Assembly (NCBI RefSeq): GCF_035194505.1
Contig: NZ_CP136573.1
Coordinates: 2,777,001-2,841,000, forward strand
Length of the DNA: 64,000 nt
Direction of reading: 5' to 3'
Source: Erythrobacter sp.
Lineage (GTDB): Bacteria; Pseudomonadota; Alphaproteobacteria; Sphingomonadales; Sphingomonadaceae
Part shown: piece by piece, positions 56,442 through 64,000 of the stretch
Position numbering within the stretch: position 1 is the first letter of the stretch
How the letters are laid out: every line of letters starts with the position of its first letter
Program-made: the position numbers and the translations under genes
The notes under the pieces: model-generated
The model's input: only the letters and a program-made list of their open reading frames with translations
Database searches by the model: none
What the model was told of the DNA's origin: nothing

Positions 56442-57140
56442 TTAGTTACCTCCTCCGGTGCCGCCACCGCCGCCGCCGCCACCGGCGGTTGCATCCAACA
56501 AACCAGCCGCGCCGGTCGGAGCGGCTTCGCGGAAGGTCTTGATCGCCTTGTTCGAGGTCGCGAGCACGGTTTCACCCGAGCCCTGCTTGCCTTCCAGCAG
56601 ATCCTGCGGGTCGGCCACCATCGCGGCCATGTTGCTGTTCACGGCGCAGCCGAAATTGGGGCTGGTGCCGTTGGTGTAGTTCATGTCCGAATTGGCCGAC
56701 CAGTCGGGGCAGCCCGGCACCGAGGCGTTCGAACGGGTGATCACCACCCGCGCCTGACCCGGCCCAATCATGCCCGCCGTGGCCGGAGCCGCATCGCTGA
56801 TCATCAGGCCATAGCGGCCCGCCAGCTCGCGGATCGCGCCCGTCACCGCCGGGTTCTGGCCGGGGTTCTCGATCGCGATGCGGTCGCCATAGCGCAGGTC
56901 CATCGTCTCGAACCAGCCGTTGAGGCGCTGGAGTTCCGAGATCGGCAGGCCCGACGGGCTGGTGTTGACGTCGAGCGTGAAATTGGTCCGCTCGACCACC
57001 GGCTGCTTGACGGAATAGAGGGTGGTGTTGGTCGGCATCCCGCCGCAACCGGCGAGCCCGAGGCCAAGCGTGAGAGCAAGGGCGAGGCCAGGCGCGCGGC
57101 CCAGACGTCCCGTCAAAGTGTTCGGTCGTGCAACAGGCAT
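56442..57140 (-). CDS. cpaD: Tad pilus lipoprotein CpaD
   Basis: A 232-residue lipoprotein: signal sequence with lipobox 'LAGC', then a CpaD domain ('FGCAVNSNMAAMVADPQDLL' is the family hallmark). The C-terminus ends in a poly-Gly run. It works with the CpaC secretin at the outer membrane. The ATG at 57140 has AAGGTG upstream; a GTG at 57158 is the alternative start. It follows cpaC directly. Confidence 0.92.
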   Translation of the reverse strand: MPVARPNTLTGRLGRAPGLALALTLGLGLAGCGGMPTNTTLYSVKQPVVERTNFTLDVNTSPSGLPISELQRLNGWFETMDLRYGDRIAIENPGQNPAVTGAIRELAGRYGLMISDAAPATAGMIGPGQARVVITRSNASVPGCPDWSANSDMNYTNGTSPNFGCAVNSNMAAMVADPQDLLEGKQGSGETVLATSNKAIKTFREAAPTGAAGLLDATAGGGGGGGGTGGGN

Positions 57141-57159
57141 TGTGGTCACCTTTCTCACG

Positions 57160-58809
57160 TTAGAGGCTGAAGCCCGGGGTGGCGGCGCTGGCTTCGCGCT
57201 GGTCCTTGCGGCCCTTCTTGTCGGCGCGGCGCGGCGCTTCCGGAGCGTTGGGGACGATCGCGGCCGGATCGGCGGCGCTCACCTTGGGCTGCGGGGCTTC
57301 GGGCTGCGAGGACACGGGGCCGGGGCGCTGTTCGCCCGAGACACCGGCGGTCGATTGGAAGCCGAGCAGCTGTTCGGCTTCGTTGGCGGCACGATAGCCG
57401 TCGGTCGGCAGCTTGATGTCCTTGGCGTCGACCGGCTTCACCAGATAGGGGGTGACGACGATCACCAGCTCGGTCTCGCCCTTGCGGAACTCGCGGCTGC
57501 GGAACAGGTTGCCGAGGATCGGCACGTCACCGAGGCCGGGCGCTTTGTCGAGCACGTTCTGCGAGTTCGAGCTCATCAGGCCGGCGATCATGAAGCTCTG
57601 GCCCGAGCCGAGTTCGATCGTGGTTTCGGTGCGACGGGTGGTCAGCGCCGGAACCTGGAAGCCGTTGAGCGTGATCGAGCCCTGCGTCGAGAGTTCGGAC
57701 ACTTCCGGACGCACGCGCATCGAGATGCGGCCGTTCGAGAGCACCGTCGGGGTGTAGGCGAGGCTCACACCGAACTGGCGGAACTGCACCGTCACCTGGC
57801 CGAGGCCCTGTGCGATCGGGATCGGGAATTCGCCGCCCGCGAGGAAGGTCGCGGTTTCGCCCGACAGCGCGGTCAGATTGGGTTCGGTCAGGGTGTTGAC
57901 GAGGCCCATACGCTCCGACAGGTCGAGTGCGCCGAGCATGTCGATCCCGAACAGGCGGCCAAGACCCGCAATCGTGGTGCCGCCGCGCGAGCTGACGGCT
58001 GGCCCGGGGATTTCGGTGCCATCGGGCAGAATGAAGGCGGCCTGTGCAACCTCATTGCCGACCCCCAGCGGGCCATCGAAGCGGAAGCTTTTGCCGCCGA
58101 TCGGACGACCGGTGCCGACGCCGAAGCGGAAGCCGCTCGAACCGTCGATGTTGTTAAGGTTGCCGCCGATCGCACGCAGCAGCGAACGGCTGACTTCGGC
58201 GATGGTGACCTTGAGGTTCACCTGCAGCGGCGTGGCCGTGCGCAGGCGGGTGATGACGTTCGCCTTGTCGCCAAGGAAGGCCTGCACCAGGCGCTCGGCC
58301 TCGGCAGCATCCTCGGGCGAGCCGACGGTGCCGGTCAGCAGCACGGTGTCCGCGCCCATCGTCGAGATCGAAATCTTGGCGTCGGGCATGGCCAGCGCCA
58401 GCATCTGATCAACGCTGCCGATGTTCGAGCCGACCCGGATATTGGCCGAGAAGATCACGTCGCCGCGTTCGTTGCTGGCGTAGATCGTGGTCTCGCCGCC
58501 GGCCTTGCCGAAGACATAGAGCTGGCGCTGCGACTTGATCTGGACGTCGGCGACTTCGTCATTGGCGACGAAGACGTCGGCCATGGCGCCGGGCACCGTC
58601 ACCAGCTCGCCCTTGCCGATCGACAGGACGATTTCCTGCGACGGCTTGACGACCTGCTGCGCGGTGGCCGTGGTGGCCGGCATGGAGGCAAGCGGTGCGG
58701 CCACCATGGCAGCAAGCAGCAGCTTGGCTTTCAGGTTCAGTGTCATTTTGCGGCTCCCCTCGGGTTTGCCAGTGGCAACTTGGTGCGCGAGCGTTTGATT
58801 GAGACCCAT
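57160..58809 (-). CDS. cpaC: Tad pilus secretin CpaC (RcpA)
   Basis: A secretin of 549 residues. After the signal region come two BON/N-domains (about 60-200) and the secretin domain with 'VPALTTRRTETTIELGSGQS' and 'LGDVPILGNLFRSREF'. The C-terminus is extended and Ala/Pro-rich. It forms the outer-membrane pore for the pilus. The ATG at 58809 has GAGGGGA at good spacing just after the cpaB stop. An ATG at 58746, also with GGGGAG, gives a more ordinary signal peptide, so the start is uncertain. Confidence 0.93.
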   Translation of the reverse strand: MGLNQTLAHQVATGKPEGSRKMTLNLKAKLLLAAMVAAPLASMPATTATAQQVVKPSQEIVLSIGKGELVTVPGAMADVFVANDEVADVQIKSQRQLYVFGKAGGETTIYASNERGDVIFSANIRVGSNIGSVDQMLALAMPDAKISISTMGADTVLLTGTVGSPEDAAEAERLVQAFLGDKANVITRLRTATPLQVNLKVTIAEVSRSLLRAIGGNLNNIDGSSGFRFGVGTGRPIGGKSFRFDGPLGVGNEVAQAAFILPDGTEIPGPAVSSRGGTTIAGLGRLFGIDMLGALDLSERMGLVNTLTEPNLTALSGETATFLAGGEFPIPIAQGLGQVTVQFRQFGVSLAYTPTVLSNGRISMRVRPEVSELSTQGSITLNGFQVPALTTRRTETTIELGSGQSFMIAGLMSSNSQNVLDKAPGLGDVPILGNLFRSREFRKGETELVIVVTPYLVKPVDAKDIKLPTDGYRAANEAEQLLGFQSTAGVSGEQRPGPVSSQPEAPQPKVSAADPAAIVPNAPEAPRRADKKGRKDQREASAATPGFSL

Positions 58810-58820
58810 GGTCATTCCCC

Positions 58821-59900
58821 TCAATTGCCCATGGTCGAGCTGATCACCTGGCCGGCGCGACGGGTCGCGCTCGACTGGGTGCGCACGATCCCGCTGCTGA
58901 CCTGGGTTTCCTCGGTCTCCTTGCCACGGGTCACGCGGACGCTCGGGCCCTTGTAGACCGGGGCGCTGTTGGCCTGGGCCGGGATGCCGGTGGGGGCAGC
59001 CGGAGCAGCCTGCGGACGCGAGGAATCCTGCGCCGGCATGGTCTTGCGCTGGAAGCGCGAGACGTCGCCGCCGGTCACGAAGCTGGCACCCTTGTCGATC
59101 GGACGGGCCATGGCAGCCTTGAGCAGACGCTCTTCCTGCTCGGGGGTGGCGTTGTCGGGGATGGTGACATCGCCCGCGGCAATCGCCCGCTCGAGTTCGG
59201 CGTCGTTATCGGCCAGCGAGCGCAGCGCGAGGCTGAGCGTCCCGATGGTCTGGGCCACGGCGACCTTTTCGGCGATCTTCGGGGTGACTTCGAGCGTGAC
59301 GGTGCGGAACGCGGTCACGACAGTCTTGCCGTTCTCGTCGGTGGTGGTTTCGGTGGTCTGGTCGGTTGCGAGGACGCGCAGGTTGCGGATCACCGTTTCA
59401 GCGGCGCGCAGCGACGGGCCTTCGTCACCCTCGACCGTCTGGGTCAGCACCAGGTCGACGCGGTCGCCCGGGAAGACGAAGCCGGCGACACCGGTCATGG
59501 CCGACACCGGAACGGTGACAGCGCGCATGCCCGGCCCGAGCGCGGCAGCGAGGAAGCCGTGGTCACCCGGAGCCACCAGCGTGCCCTGCGTGACCGGCTC
59601 ACCTGCGGTGATCGGGAAACGCACGACGGTGCCGAGCAGCTTGTTCATGTCGGCTTCGCCGTCGATGAAATAGGCGTCCTTCACCAGCTCCTTGGGCCAG
59701 GGCTGGAAGCCCAGCGCATCGGCGGTGATGATCGTGCCTGCGGTCAGCGCACGCTTGGCGACCAGGACCCGCGGGCCGGTCGGGGCGGCGGCTTCGGCAG
59801 CAGGGGCCGAACCTCCGGCGAAGATGCTCCGTGCAGCAAAGGCGGTTCCGATCGCGATGATCAGCGCGCCAATCAGCAGAACAAGTTTCTTCCTATCCAT
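58821..59900 (-). CDS. cpaB: Flp pilus assembly protein CpaB (RcpC)
   Basis: A 359-residue protein with an N-terminal membrane helix ('KLVLLIGALIIAIGTAFAA'), a SAF domain ('RALTAGTIITADAL', 'ITAGEPVTQGTLV') and an RcpC-like part ('GFVFPGDRVDLVLTQT'). The tail is Pro/Ala-rich. It is periplasmic and supports the secretin. Its ATG lies 28 bases inside the end of cpaA. Confidence 0.93.
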   Translation of the reverse strand: MDRKKLVLLIGALIIAIGTAFAARSIFAGGSAPAAEAAAPTGPRVLVAKRALTAGTIITADALGFQPWPKELVKDAYFIDGEADMNKLLGTVVRFPITAGEPVTQGTLVAPGDHGFLAAALGPGMRAVTVPVSAMTGVAGFVFPGDRVDLVLTQTVEGDEGPSLRAAETVIRNLRVLATDQTTETTTDENGKTVVTAFRTVTLEVTPKIAEKVAVAQTIGTLSLALRSLADNDAELERAIAAGDVTIPDNATPEQEERLLKAAMARPIDKGASFVTGGDVSRFQRKTMPAQDSSRPQAAPAAPTGIPAQANSAPVYKGPSVRVTRGKETEETQVSSGIVRTQSSATRRAGQVISSTMGN

Positions 59901-60481
59901 GGCTCAAATAGCCCCCTCGTAATCGCCCGTGGTTTCGTCAGCGGGCAGGTAAGGTTTCGATGCGTAAGTCCTGATTGGTTAAAATCGGGTTGTGCTGCAG
60001 CCATGGCCGGAACGGCCGCAGGCAGCAGATTGAAGTAAAGCACCCACAAGCCGCCGATCGCGATCGCGACCCCGTAAGGGATCGCCAGCTTCTCGCGCTG
60101 GCGGCGCATGGCGTGGTATCCCGCCATGATGACGGTCAGGATGCCGCCGGCGATGGCCATCACCACCAGCAGCTGGATGAAAATGTCCCACTGGATCCAC
60201 AGCGCCAGCGCGGTCAGCAGCTTCACATCGCCGCCGCCCATCATCTTCATGGCGAACAGGCCGGCGAGCAGCACGAAGGCGGCCAGCGCCACACCCACCT
60301 GCAGCGCGACATCGGGCCACAGCGACAGGCCGCTCGACCACCAGAAGGCGGGCGCTGCCAGCGCCACGGCCGCATTGAGCCAATTGTCGATCTGACGCCG
60401 GCGAATGTCGGTGAAAGCGGCGAAAACCAGCGCGATTGCCAAGGCAATCAGCAGCCCGTAGTGAATGGTGGTCGTCAACAT
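59873..60481 (-). CDS. cpaA: prepilin peptidase CpaA (TadV)
   Basis: A 202-residue membrane aspartic peptidase. The catalytic Asp residues are in 'FAAFTDIRRRQIDN' and 'MGGGDVKLLTALALW'. It would process Flp pilin and pseudopilins. The ATG at 60481 gives the family N-terminus; it has GGGGGC upstream. The C-terminal 30 or so residues overlap the cpaB start and are not typical of the family, so they may be a read-through tail. No Flp pilin gene is seen beside it. Confidence 0.88.
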   Translation of the reverse strand: MLTTTIHYGLLIALAIALVFAAFTDIRRRQIDNWLNAAVALAAPAFWWSSGLSLWPDVALQVGVALAAFVLLAGLFAMKMMGGGDVKLLTALALWIQWDIFIQLLVVMAIAGGILTVIMAGYHAMRRQREKLAIPYGVAIAIGGLWVLYFNLLPAAVPAMAAAQPDFNQSGLTHRNLTCPLTKPRAITRGLFEPWIGRNLFC

Positions 60482-60584
60482 CGTGCCCCCGAAGTGGCCA
60501 AGAGCGTCAGTGCTCTCGGGCGGTCTTCGAGCCGGTGTTACAGGTGTATGCTTACCAAAAAGTAACCACGCTCGGAGGCTTCCC

Positions 60585-61550
60585 ATTTACGATTCCAGCG
60601 ATTCCGGGCCGATCGACCGCAGGGCCATTCCCCCTGCGGCGCGAGAGAGCGTGTGGCACGCGGGCGATGGCCATGCGGTGCGCCGGATCGACTGGCCCGG
60701 TGCTGGCGCGCGCGCGCGCGGGTCGATCCTGTTCCTTCCCGGACGCGGCGATTGTTACGAGAAATATCTCGAAACCCTCGAGCAATGGCATCGCGACGGC
60801 TGGCGGGTCACGGCGTCGGACTGGCGCGGGCAGGCCGGATCGGGACGGCTGGGCAAGGATGCGGTCACCGGCCATGTCGAGGATCTCGCGATCTGGGTCG
60901 ATGATCTGGCCGATCTTTGGGCGCGCTGGGTGGCCGAGACCCCCGGCCCGCATGTGCTCGCGGCCCATTCGATGGGCGGGCATCTGGTGCTGCGCGCGCT
61001 CGTGGAGGGCAGGGTCACCCCCGATGCAGTGGTGCTGAGCGCGCCGATGACCGGTATCAACGGCCCGCCGCTGCCGCTCTCGGCGCTCCACGCGGTCGCC
61101 CGGATGATGTGCGCGGTTGGCGATCCCATGCGGCAGGCATGGAAGTGGAGCGAGAAGCCGGGCGTGCTGCCCGCTGGCCGGGCGAACCTGCTCACCCATG
61201 ACGCCGAGCGTTATGCCGATGAGGAATGGTGGCGCGATCACCGCCCTGAGCTGGTGATGGGCCCGGCGAGCTGGCGCTGGGTCGAGCGGGCCTATGCCTC
61301 CTCCCGTCTGCTCGAAGCGCCCGGCGCGCTCGAGAAGGTCGCGGTGCCGGTGCTGATCCTCTCGACCAGCAGCGACAAGCTGGTGAGCCACCCCGCCAAC
61401 CTGCGCGCCGCCCGGCGCCTGCCCAAGGGCGAGATGGTCGCGTTCGGGGCCGAGGCGCATCACGAGATCCTGCGCGAGGAGGATAGTGTGCGCGGGCCGG
61501 TAATGGCGCACATCGCCCAGTTTCTCGACAAGGCGGCACCCGCACAATGA
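60585..61550 (+). CDS. alpha/beta hydrolase (lysophospholipase-like)
   Basis: A hydrolase of about 321 residues. The nucleophile elbow is 'AAHSMGGHL', the Asp lies near 'LSTSSDKLVSHP' and the His in 'GAEAHHEIL', a complete triad as in monoacylglycerol lipase/PldB-like enzymes. The start is a problem: homology-like sequence begins at 'IYDSSDSGP', where GGAGG lies 6 bases before an ATT codon at 60585. The first GTG inside is at 60651, and an ATG at 60465 lies inside the divergent cpaA start. The FAD oxidoreductase gene overlaps its stop as ATGA. Confidence 0.82.
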   Translation: MYDSSDSGPIDRRAIPPAARESVWHAGDGHAVRRIDWPGAGARARGSILFLPGRGDCYEKYLETLEQWHRDGWRVTASDWRGQAGSGRLGKDAVTGHVEDLAIWVDDLADLWARWVAETPGPHVLAAHSMGGHLVLRALVEGRVTPDAVVLSAPMTGINGPPLPLSALHAVARMMCAVGDPMRQAWKWSEKPGVLPAGRANLLTHDAERYADEEWWRDHRPELVMGPASWRWVERAYASSRLLEAPGALEKVAVPVLILSTSSDKLVSHPANLRAARRLPKGEMVAFGAEAHHEILREEDSVRGPVMAHIAQFLDKAAPAQ

Positions 61551-62641
61551 CCTATGATTTTGCGGTGATCGGTGCCGGCATGGCCGGTGCAAGCCTTGCG
61601 GCCGAACTTTCGCCCTATGCGCGGGTGCTGCTGCTGGAAGCCGAGGATGCGCCCGGCTATCACGCCACCGGGCGTTCGGCCGCGTTCTGGGAGGAGTGCT
61701 ATGGCGGCCCCGGCGTGGTGCCGTTGACGCTGGCATCCGGCCCCTATCTGGCCGAGCACGGCTTCCTCTCCCCGCGCGGTGCGCTCTATGTCGGGCGGAC
61801 CGAGGATCGCGCCGCGATGGACGCTTTTGTCGCAACCTTCGCCGGCACCGGCGTCACCATCGAGCGGCTGGACCGCGCCGGGCTCGAACGGCTGGTGCCC
61901 GCCATGCATGCGGACTGGTGCGACGCGATCCACGAGCCGGCCTGCGCCGACATCGATGTGGCAGGCCTCCACCAGCACTATCTCGCCATGGCGCGGCGGG
62001 GCGGGGTGGAGCTGGCCTGCCGGGCGCGGATTGCCGGGCTGATGCGCGACGAGGATGGCTGGCGCATCGTGACCGCCGCTGGCGATGTCCATCGCGCAGC
62101 GCGCATCGTCAATGCGGCGGGGGCCTGGGCCGATCAGGTCGCGGGGCTGGCAGGCCTTGCACCGATCGGCATCCAGCCGCTGCGCCGCACCGTGGTGCAA
62201 CTGCGCGTCGATCCGCCTGCGCCTGCCAATCTGCCGCTGGTGCTCGACATCAATGAAGGCTTCTACTTCAAGCCCGATAATGGCCGCCTGTGGCTGAGCC
62301 CGCATGACGAGGTGCCATCCGATCCGGTCGACGCTGCGCCTGACGAGCTTGACGTCGCCATCGCGATCGACCGCTTCGAACAGGTGAGCGACTGGCACAT
62401 CGCCGCGCTCGAGCGGCGCTGGGCGGGCCTCAGAAGCTTCGCGCCCGACCGGCTGCCGGTCTATGGCTTTGATCCTGCCGAAGAGCGGTTTTTCTGGTTT
62501 GCAGGCCAGGGTGGCTTCGGCATCCAGACCGCCCCTGCCGCCGCGCGGCTGGGAGCGCAGATCGCGCTAGGCCTTGCGCCCGACGCGATGACGGCGGCCA
62601 TTGATCCGGCACGCTATTCTCCGGCGCGTTTTGCCCGCTAG
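61547..62641 (+). CDS. FAD-dependent oxidoreductase (DAO family)
   Basis: A 364-residue flavoenzyme. The dinucleotide motif is 'VIGAGMAGASLAAELS' at the N-terminus, then 'GYHATGRSAA' and a C-terminal 'GFGIQTAPAAARLGA'. The pattern resembles D-amino-acid dehydrogenases such as the D-arginine dehydrogenase group; substrate not fixed by sequence. The ATG overlaps the stop of the alpha/beta hydrolase as ATGA, so they are co-translated. Confidence 0.9.
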   Translation: MTYDFAVIGAGMAGASLAAELSPYARVLLLEAEDAPGYHATGRSAAFWEECYGGPGVVPLTLASGPYLAEHGFLSPRGALYVGRTEDRAAMDAFVATFAGTGVTIERLDRAGLERLVPAMHADWCDAIHEPACADIDVAGLHQHYLAMARRGGVELACRARIAGLMRDEDGWRIVTAAGDVHRAARIVNAAGAWADQVAGLAGLAPIGIQPLRRTVVQLRVDPPAPANLPLVLDINEGFYFKPDNGRLWLSPHDEVPSDPVDAAPDELDVAIAIDRFEQVSDWHIAALERRWAGLRSFAPDRLPVYGFDPAEERFFWFAGQGGFGIQTAPAAARLGAQIALGLAPDAMTAAIDPARYSPARFAR

Positions 62642-62708
62642 CCAGCGGCTTATCCTGCTGTATGGTAAAGGCGTGCTGAACGGCAGCACAGCTAAGGAGG
62701 AGGGCCCG

Positions 62709-62885
62709 ATGGCGCACAAGTTCGAGATCTACAAGGATAACGCCGGCGAGTTCCGCGTGCGGTTCAAGTACAATTCGGAAGTGATGTTCTCGACGCAGGG
62801 CTATTCGAGCAAGGCCAGCGCGCAGAACGCAATCGATTCGATCAAGAAGAACGGCCCCGACGCCGAGGTCGAAGACAACAGCTGA
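62709..62885 (+). CDS. DUF1508 (YegP-like) small protein
   Basis: A 58-residue protein, 'MAHKFEIYKDNAGEFRVRFK' followed by 'GYSSKASAQNAIDSIKKNGP', matching the YegP/DUF1508 domain, a small alpha/beta fold of unknown function. It has one copy of the domain. A very strong AAGGAGGAGG site precedes the ATG. Confidence 0.9.
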   Translation: MAHKFEIYKDNAGEFRVRFKYNSEVMFSTQGYSSKASAQNAIDSIKKNGPDAEVEDNS

Positions 62886-62905
62886 TTTTTGACGCCAACT
62901 GTTCG

Positions 62906-63011
62906 CTCGTCATTGCGAGCGTCGCGAAGCAATCCATGGCCTGAGGTTTCCGCCTGAAGCGCGCCCGGTCAATGGATTGCTTCGTCGCATACGGCTCCTC
63001 GCAATGACGAG
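62906..63011. repeat. intergenic inverted-repeat element
   Basis: Ends CTCGTCATTGCGAG and CTCGCAATGACGAG are exact inverted repeats. Inside, GAAGCAATCCAT faces ATGGATTGCTTC. The element is 106 bp long and ends at the rnhA 3' end. The same type of sequence (CGTCATTGCGAG...AAGCAATCCA) is known to me as a dispersed repeat in many alphaproteobacterial genomes. Confidence 0.8.
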
Positions 63012-63017
63012 GAGAGA

Positions 63018-63476
63018 TCAGTGCGAAAATGCTGAACCCGGATCCGCCTGCCGTGCGGCCTCGGCACTCGCAAGCGCATCGCAGCGTTCGTTTTCGGGGT
63101 GGCCCGAGTGGCCCTTCACCCATTCCCATGAAAGCTTGTGCGGCCGTGCTGCGGCGAGCAGTTCGCGCCACAGGTCTTCATTGGCGACGGGCTTCTTCGC
63201 CGCGTTGACCCAGCCCTTTTTCTGCCAGCCGAAGATCCACTTGGTCATGCCGTCGATGACATAGCGGCTGTCGGTGTGGACCGTGACGGCGCAGGGCTCC
63301 TTCAGCGCCGACAGGCCGCGCAGGATCGCGGTCATTTCCATCCGGTTGTTGGTGGTCTCGGGCTCGCCGCCGACCAGCTCCTTCTCGTGCCCGCCGCTGC
63401 GCAAAATCGCGGCCCAGCCGCCCGGGCCGGGATTGCCCTTGCAGGCACCGTCGGTGAAGATGTCGACCTGTCTCAT
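63018..63476 (-). CDS. rnhA: ribonuclease HI
   Basis: A 152-residue enzyme that removes RNA from RNA-DNA hybrids. The start 'VDIFTDGACKGNPGPGGWA' with the first Asp, 'NNRMEMTAILRGL' with Glu, 'HTDSRYV' with Asp and 'VKGHSGHPENERCD' with the final Asp give the full active site. It has the usual length. It is 29 bases downstream of thrB, the common thrB-rnhA order in alphaproteobacteria. Confidence 0.97.
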   Translation of the reverse strand: MRQVDIFTDGACKGNPGPGGWAAILRSGGHEKELVGGEPETTNNRMEMTAILRGLSALKEPCAVTVHTDSRYVIDGMTKWIFGWQKKGWVNAAKKPVANEDLWRELLAAARPHKLSWEWVKGHSGHPENERCDALASAEAARQADPGSAFSH

Positions 63477-63505
63477 CGGGTGAGCCCTAGGGGCGTGAGC
63501 GCTCG

Positions 63506-64000
63506 TCAGGCAAGCAGCGCGGCGCCCTCAGTGTCGTAAAACCGCCAGCGTTCCACAAATTGCATCGGGTCCTTGCGGGTGACGAGCGCATCATCGGGCG
63601 TGTCGAGCCAGTCTTCGGCGCGGCTGGCGACGAAGCGCAGGCAGGCGCCCTTTGCCACCGGCGCAAACAGCGCGCGCTCCTGCGGCTCCAGCGGGCGGAC
63701 GCTTTCGTAGCCCGCGATCAGCGCGGAGCCGAGCGCGGGGGCATAACGGTTGTCGCTGTCGAAGCACCATGCGGCATGGGTCACCGCCAGATCGAGCACC
63801 ATCGGCCCCGTGCAGGCGAAGTAGAAATCGATGAGGCCCGTCACCTGATCGCCCAGCATCAGCACATTGTCCGGGAAGAGATCGGTGTGGGTCTGCGATT
63901 GCGGCAGGGCGGCCAGATCGAGCGCGGCGGCGGCCTCGGCTTGCGGGAGCATCGGGGGAAGGGCGGGATTTATGGTCGCCAGCCGGTCGGCCCCGCACGC
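63506..64000 (-). CDS. thrB: homoserine kinase, N-terminal part outside window (partial)
   Basis: The frame is open to the window end, so only the last 164 residues are present. 'HTDLFPDNVLM' and 'GLIDFYFACTGPMVLDLAV' are the catalytic and metal loops of the APH-like ThrB type II homoserine kinase, which phosphorylates homoserine in threonine synthesis. The gene continues beyond base 64000. Confidence 0.93.
   Translation of the reverse strand, partial: ACGADRLATINPALPPMLPQAEAAAALDLAALPQSQTHTDLFPDNVLMLGDQVTGLIDFYFACTGPMVLDLAVTHAAWCFDSDNRYAPALGSALIAGYESVRPLEPQERALFAPVAKGACLRFVASRAEDWLDTPDDALVTRKDPMQFVERWRFYDTEGAALLA

Noticed and set aside
56445..56520. Poly-Gly run at the C-terminus of CpaD as a possible frameshift
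   Set aside because: The frame stays open to a normal TAA three bases before cpaE, and low-complexity tails are common in this protein.

Overview
This 64 kb window looks like a chromosomal segment of an aerobic, high-GC alphaproteobacterium of the order Sphingomonadales. An Erythrobacter/Porphyrobacter-type member is my inference from gene order and protein style; there is no rRNA gene to prove it. Supporting signs are the ccoNOQPGHIS-hemN block, large TonB-dependent receptors paired with peptidases or 2OG-Fe(II) oxygenases, a cpa/tad block, and the order thrB-rnhA. Coding density is high. I found no tRNA, rRNA, CRISPR array, transposase or phage gene.

Layout. 1-7.7 kb: a redox locus with an LVIVD-repeat protein (cut by the window start), a CpdA-like phosphoesterase, an FHA-decaheme cytochrome fusion, a small cytochrome b, and an 845-residue flavoprotein carrying two cyclic-nucleotide-binding domains and a polyferredoxin tail. 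7.8-13.3 kb: a membrane-anchored TPR protein (CcmI/NrfG-like), an exported TPR-CHAT (caspase-fold) protein and glutamate dehydrogenase. 13.4-24.6 kb: a microaerobic respiration unit on the minus strand (hemN, a small Cys/His protein, ccoS-I-H-G-P-Q-O-N), its Crp/Fnr-type regulator and a divergent ompW. Two perfect TTGAT-N4-ATCAA boxes sit in front of ccoN and between the regulator gene and ompW.

24.7-36.9 kb: acs, an MHS-type MFS transporter, a small hypothetical protein, an M16 peptidase, an Ntn-type acylase and clpB with a heat-shock-like promoter. 37-49.2 kb: two large TonB receptors, an S9 peptidase, a small periplasmic protein, a TPR-oxygenase and a 2OG-Fe(II) oxygenase. 49.4-53 kb: thiolase, SDR dehydrogenase, enoyl-CoA hydratase and a MarR regulator (acyl-CoA metabolism). 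53-60.5 kb: cpaABCDE-tadBC, without cpaF and without a pilin gene. 60.6-64 kb: alpha/beta hydrolase, FAD oxidoreductase, a YegP-like protein, rnhA and thrB (cut by the window end).

Two perfect parS-like palindromes (near 24.77 kb and 51.42 kb) suggest that the window lies in the ParB-bound, origin-proximal part of the chromosome. The least ordinary locus is the 2.5-7.7 kb redox cluster. It combines an NAD(P)H-type flavin module, cNMP sensing, Fe-S relays, a membrane cytochrome b, an FHA-like domain and a ten-haem cytochrome with a putative cyclic-nucleotide phosphodiesterase.
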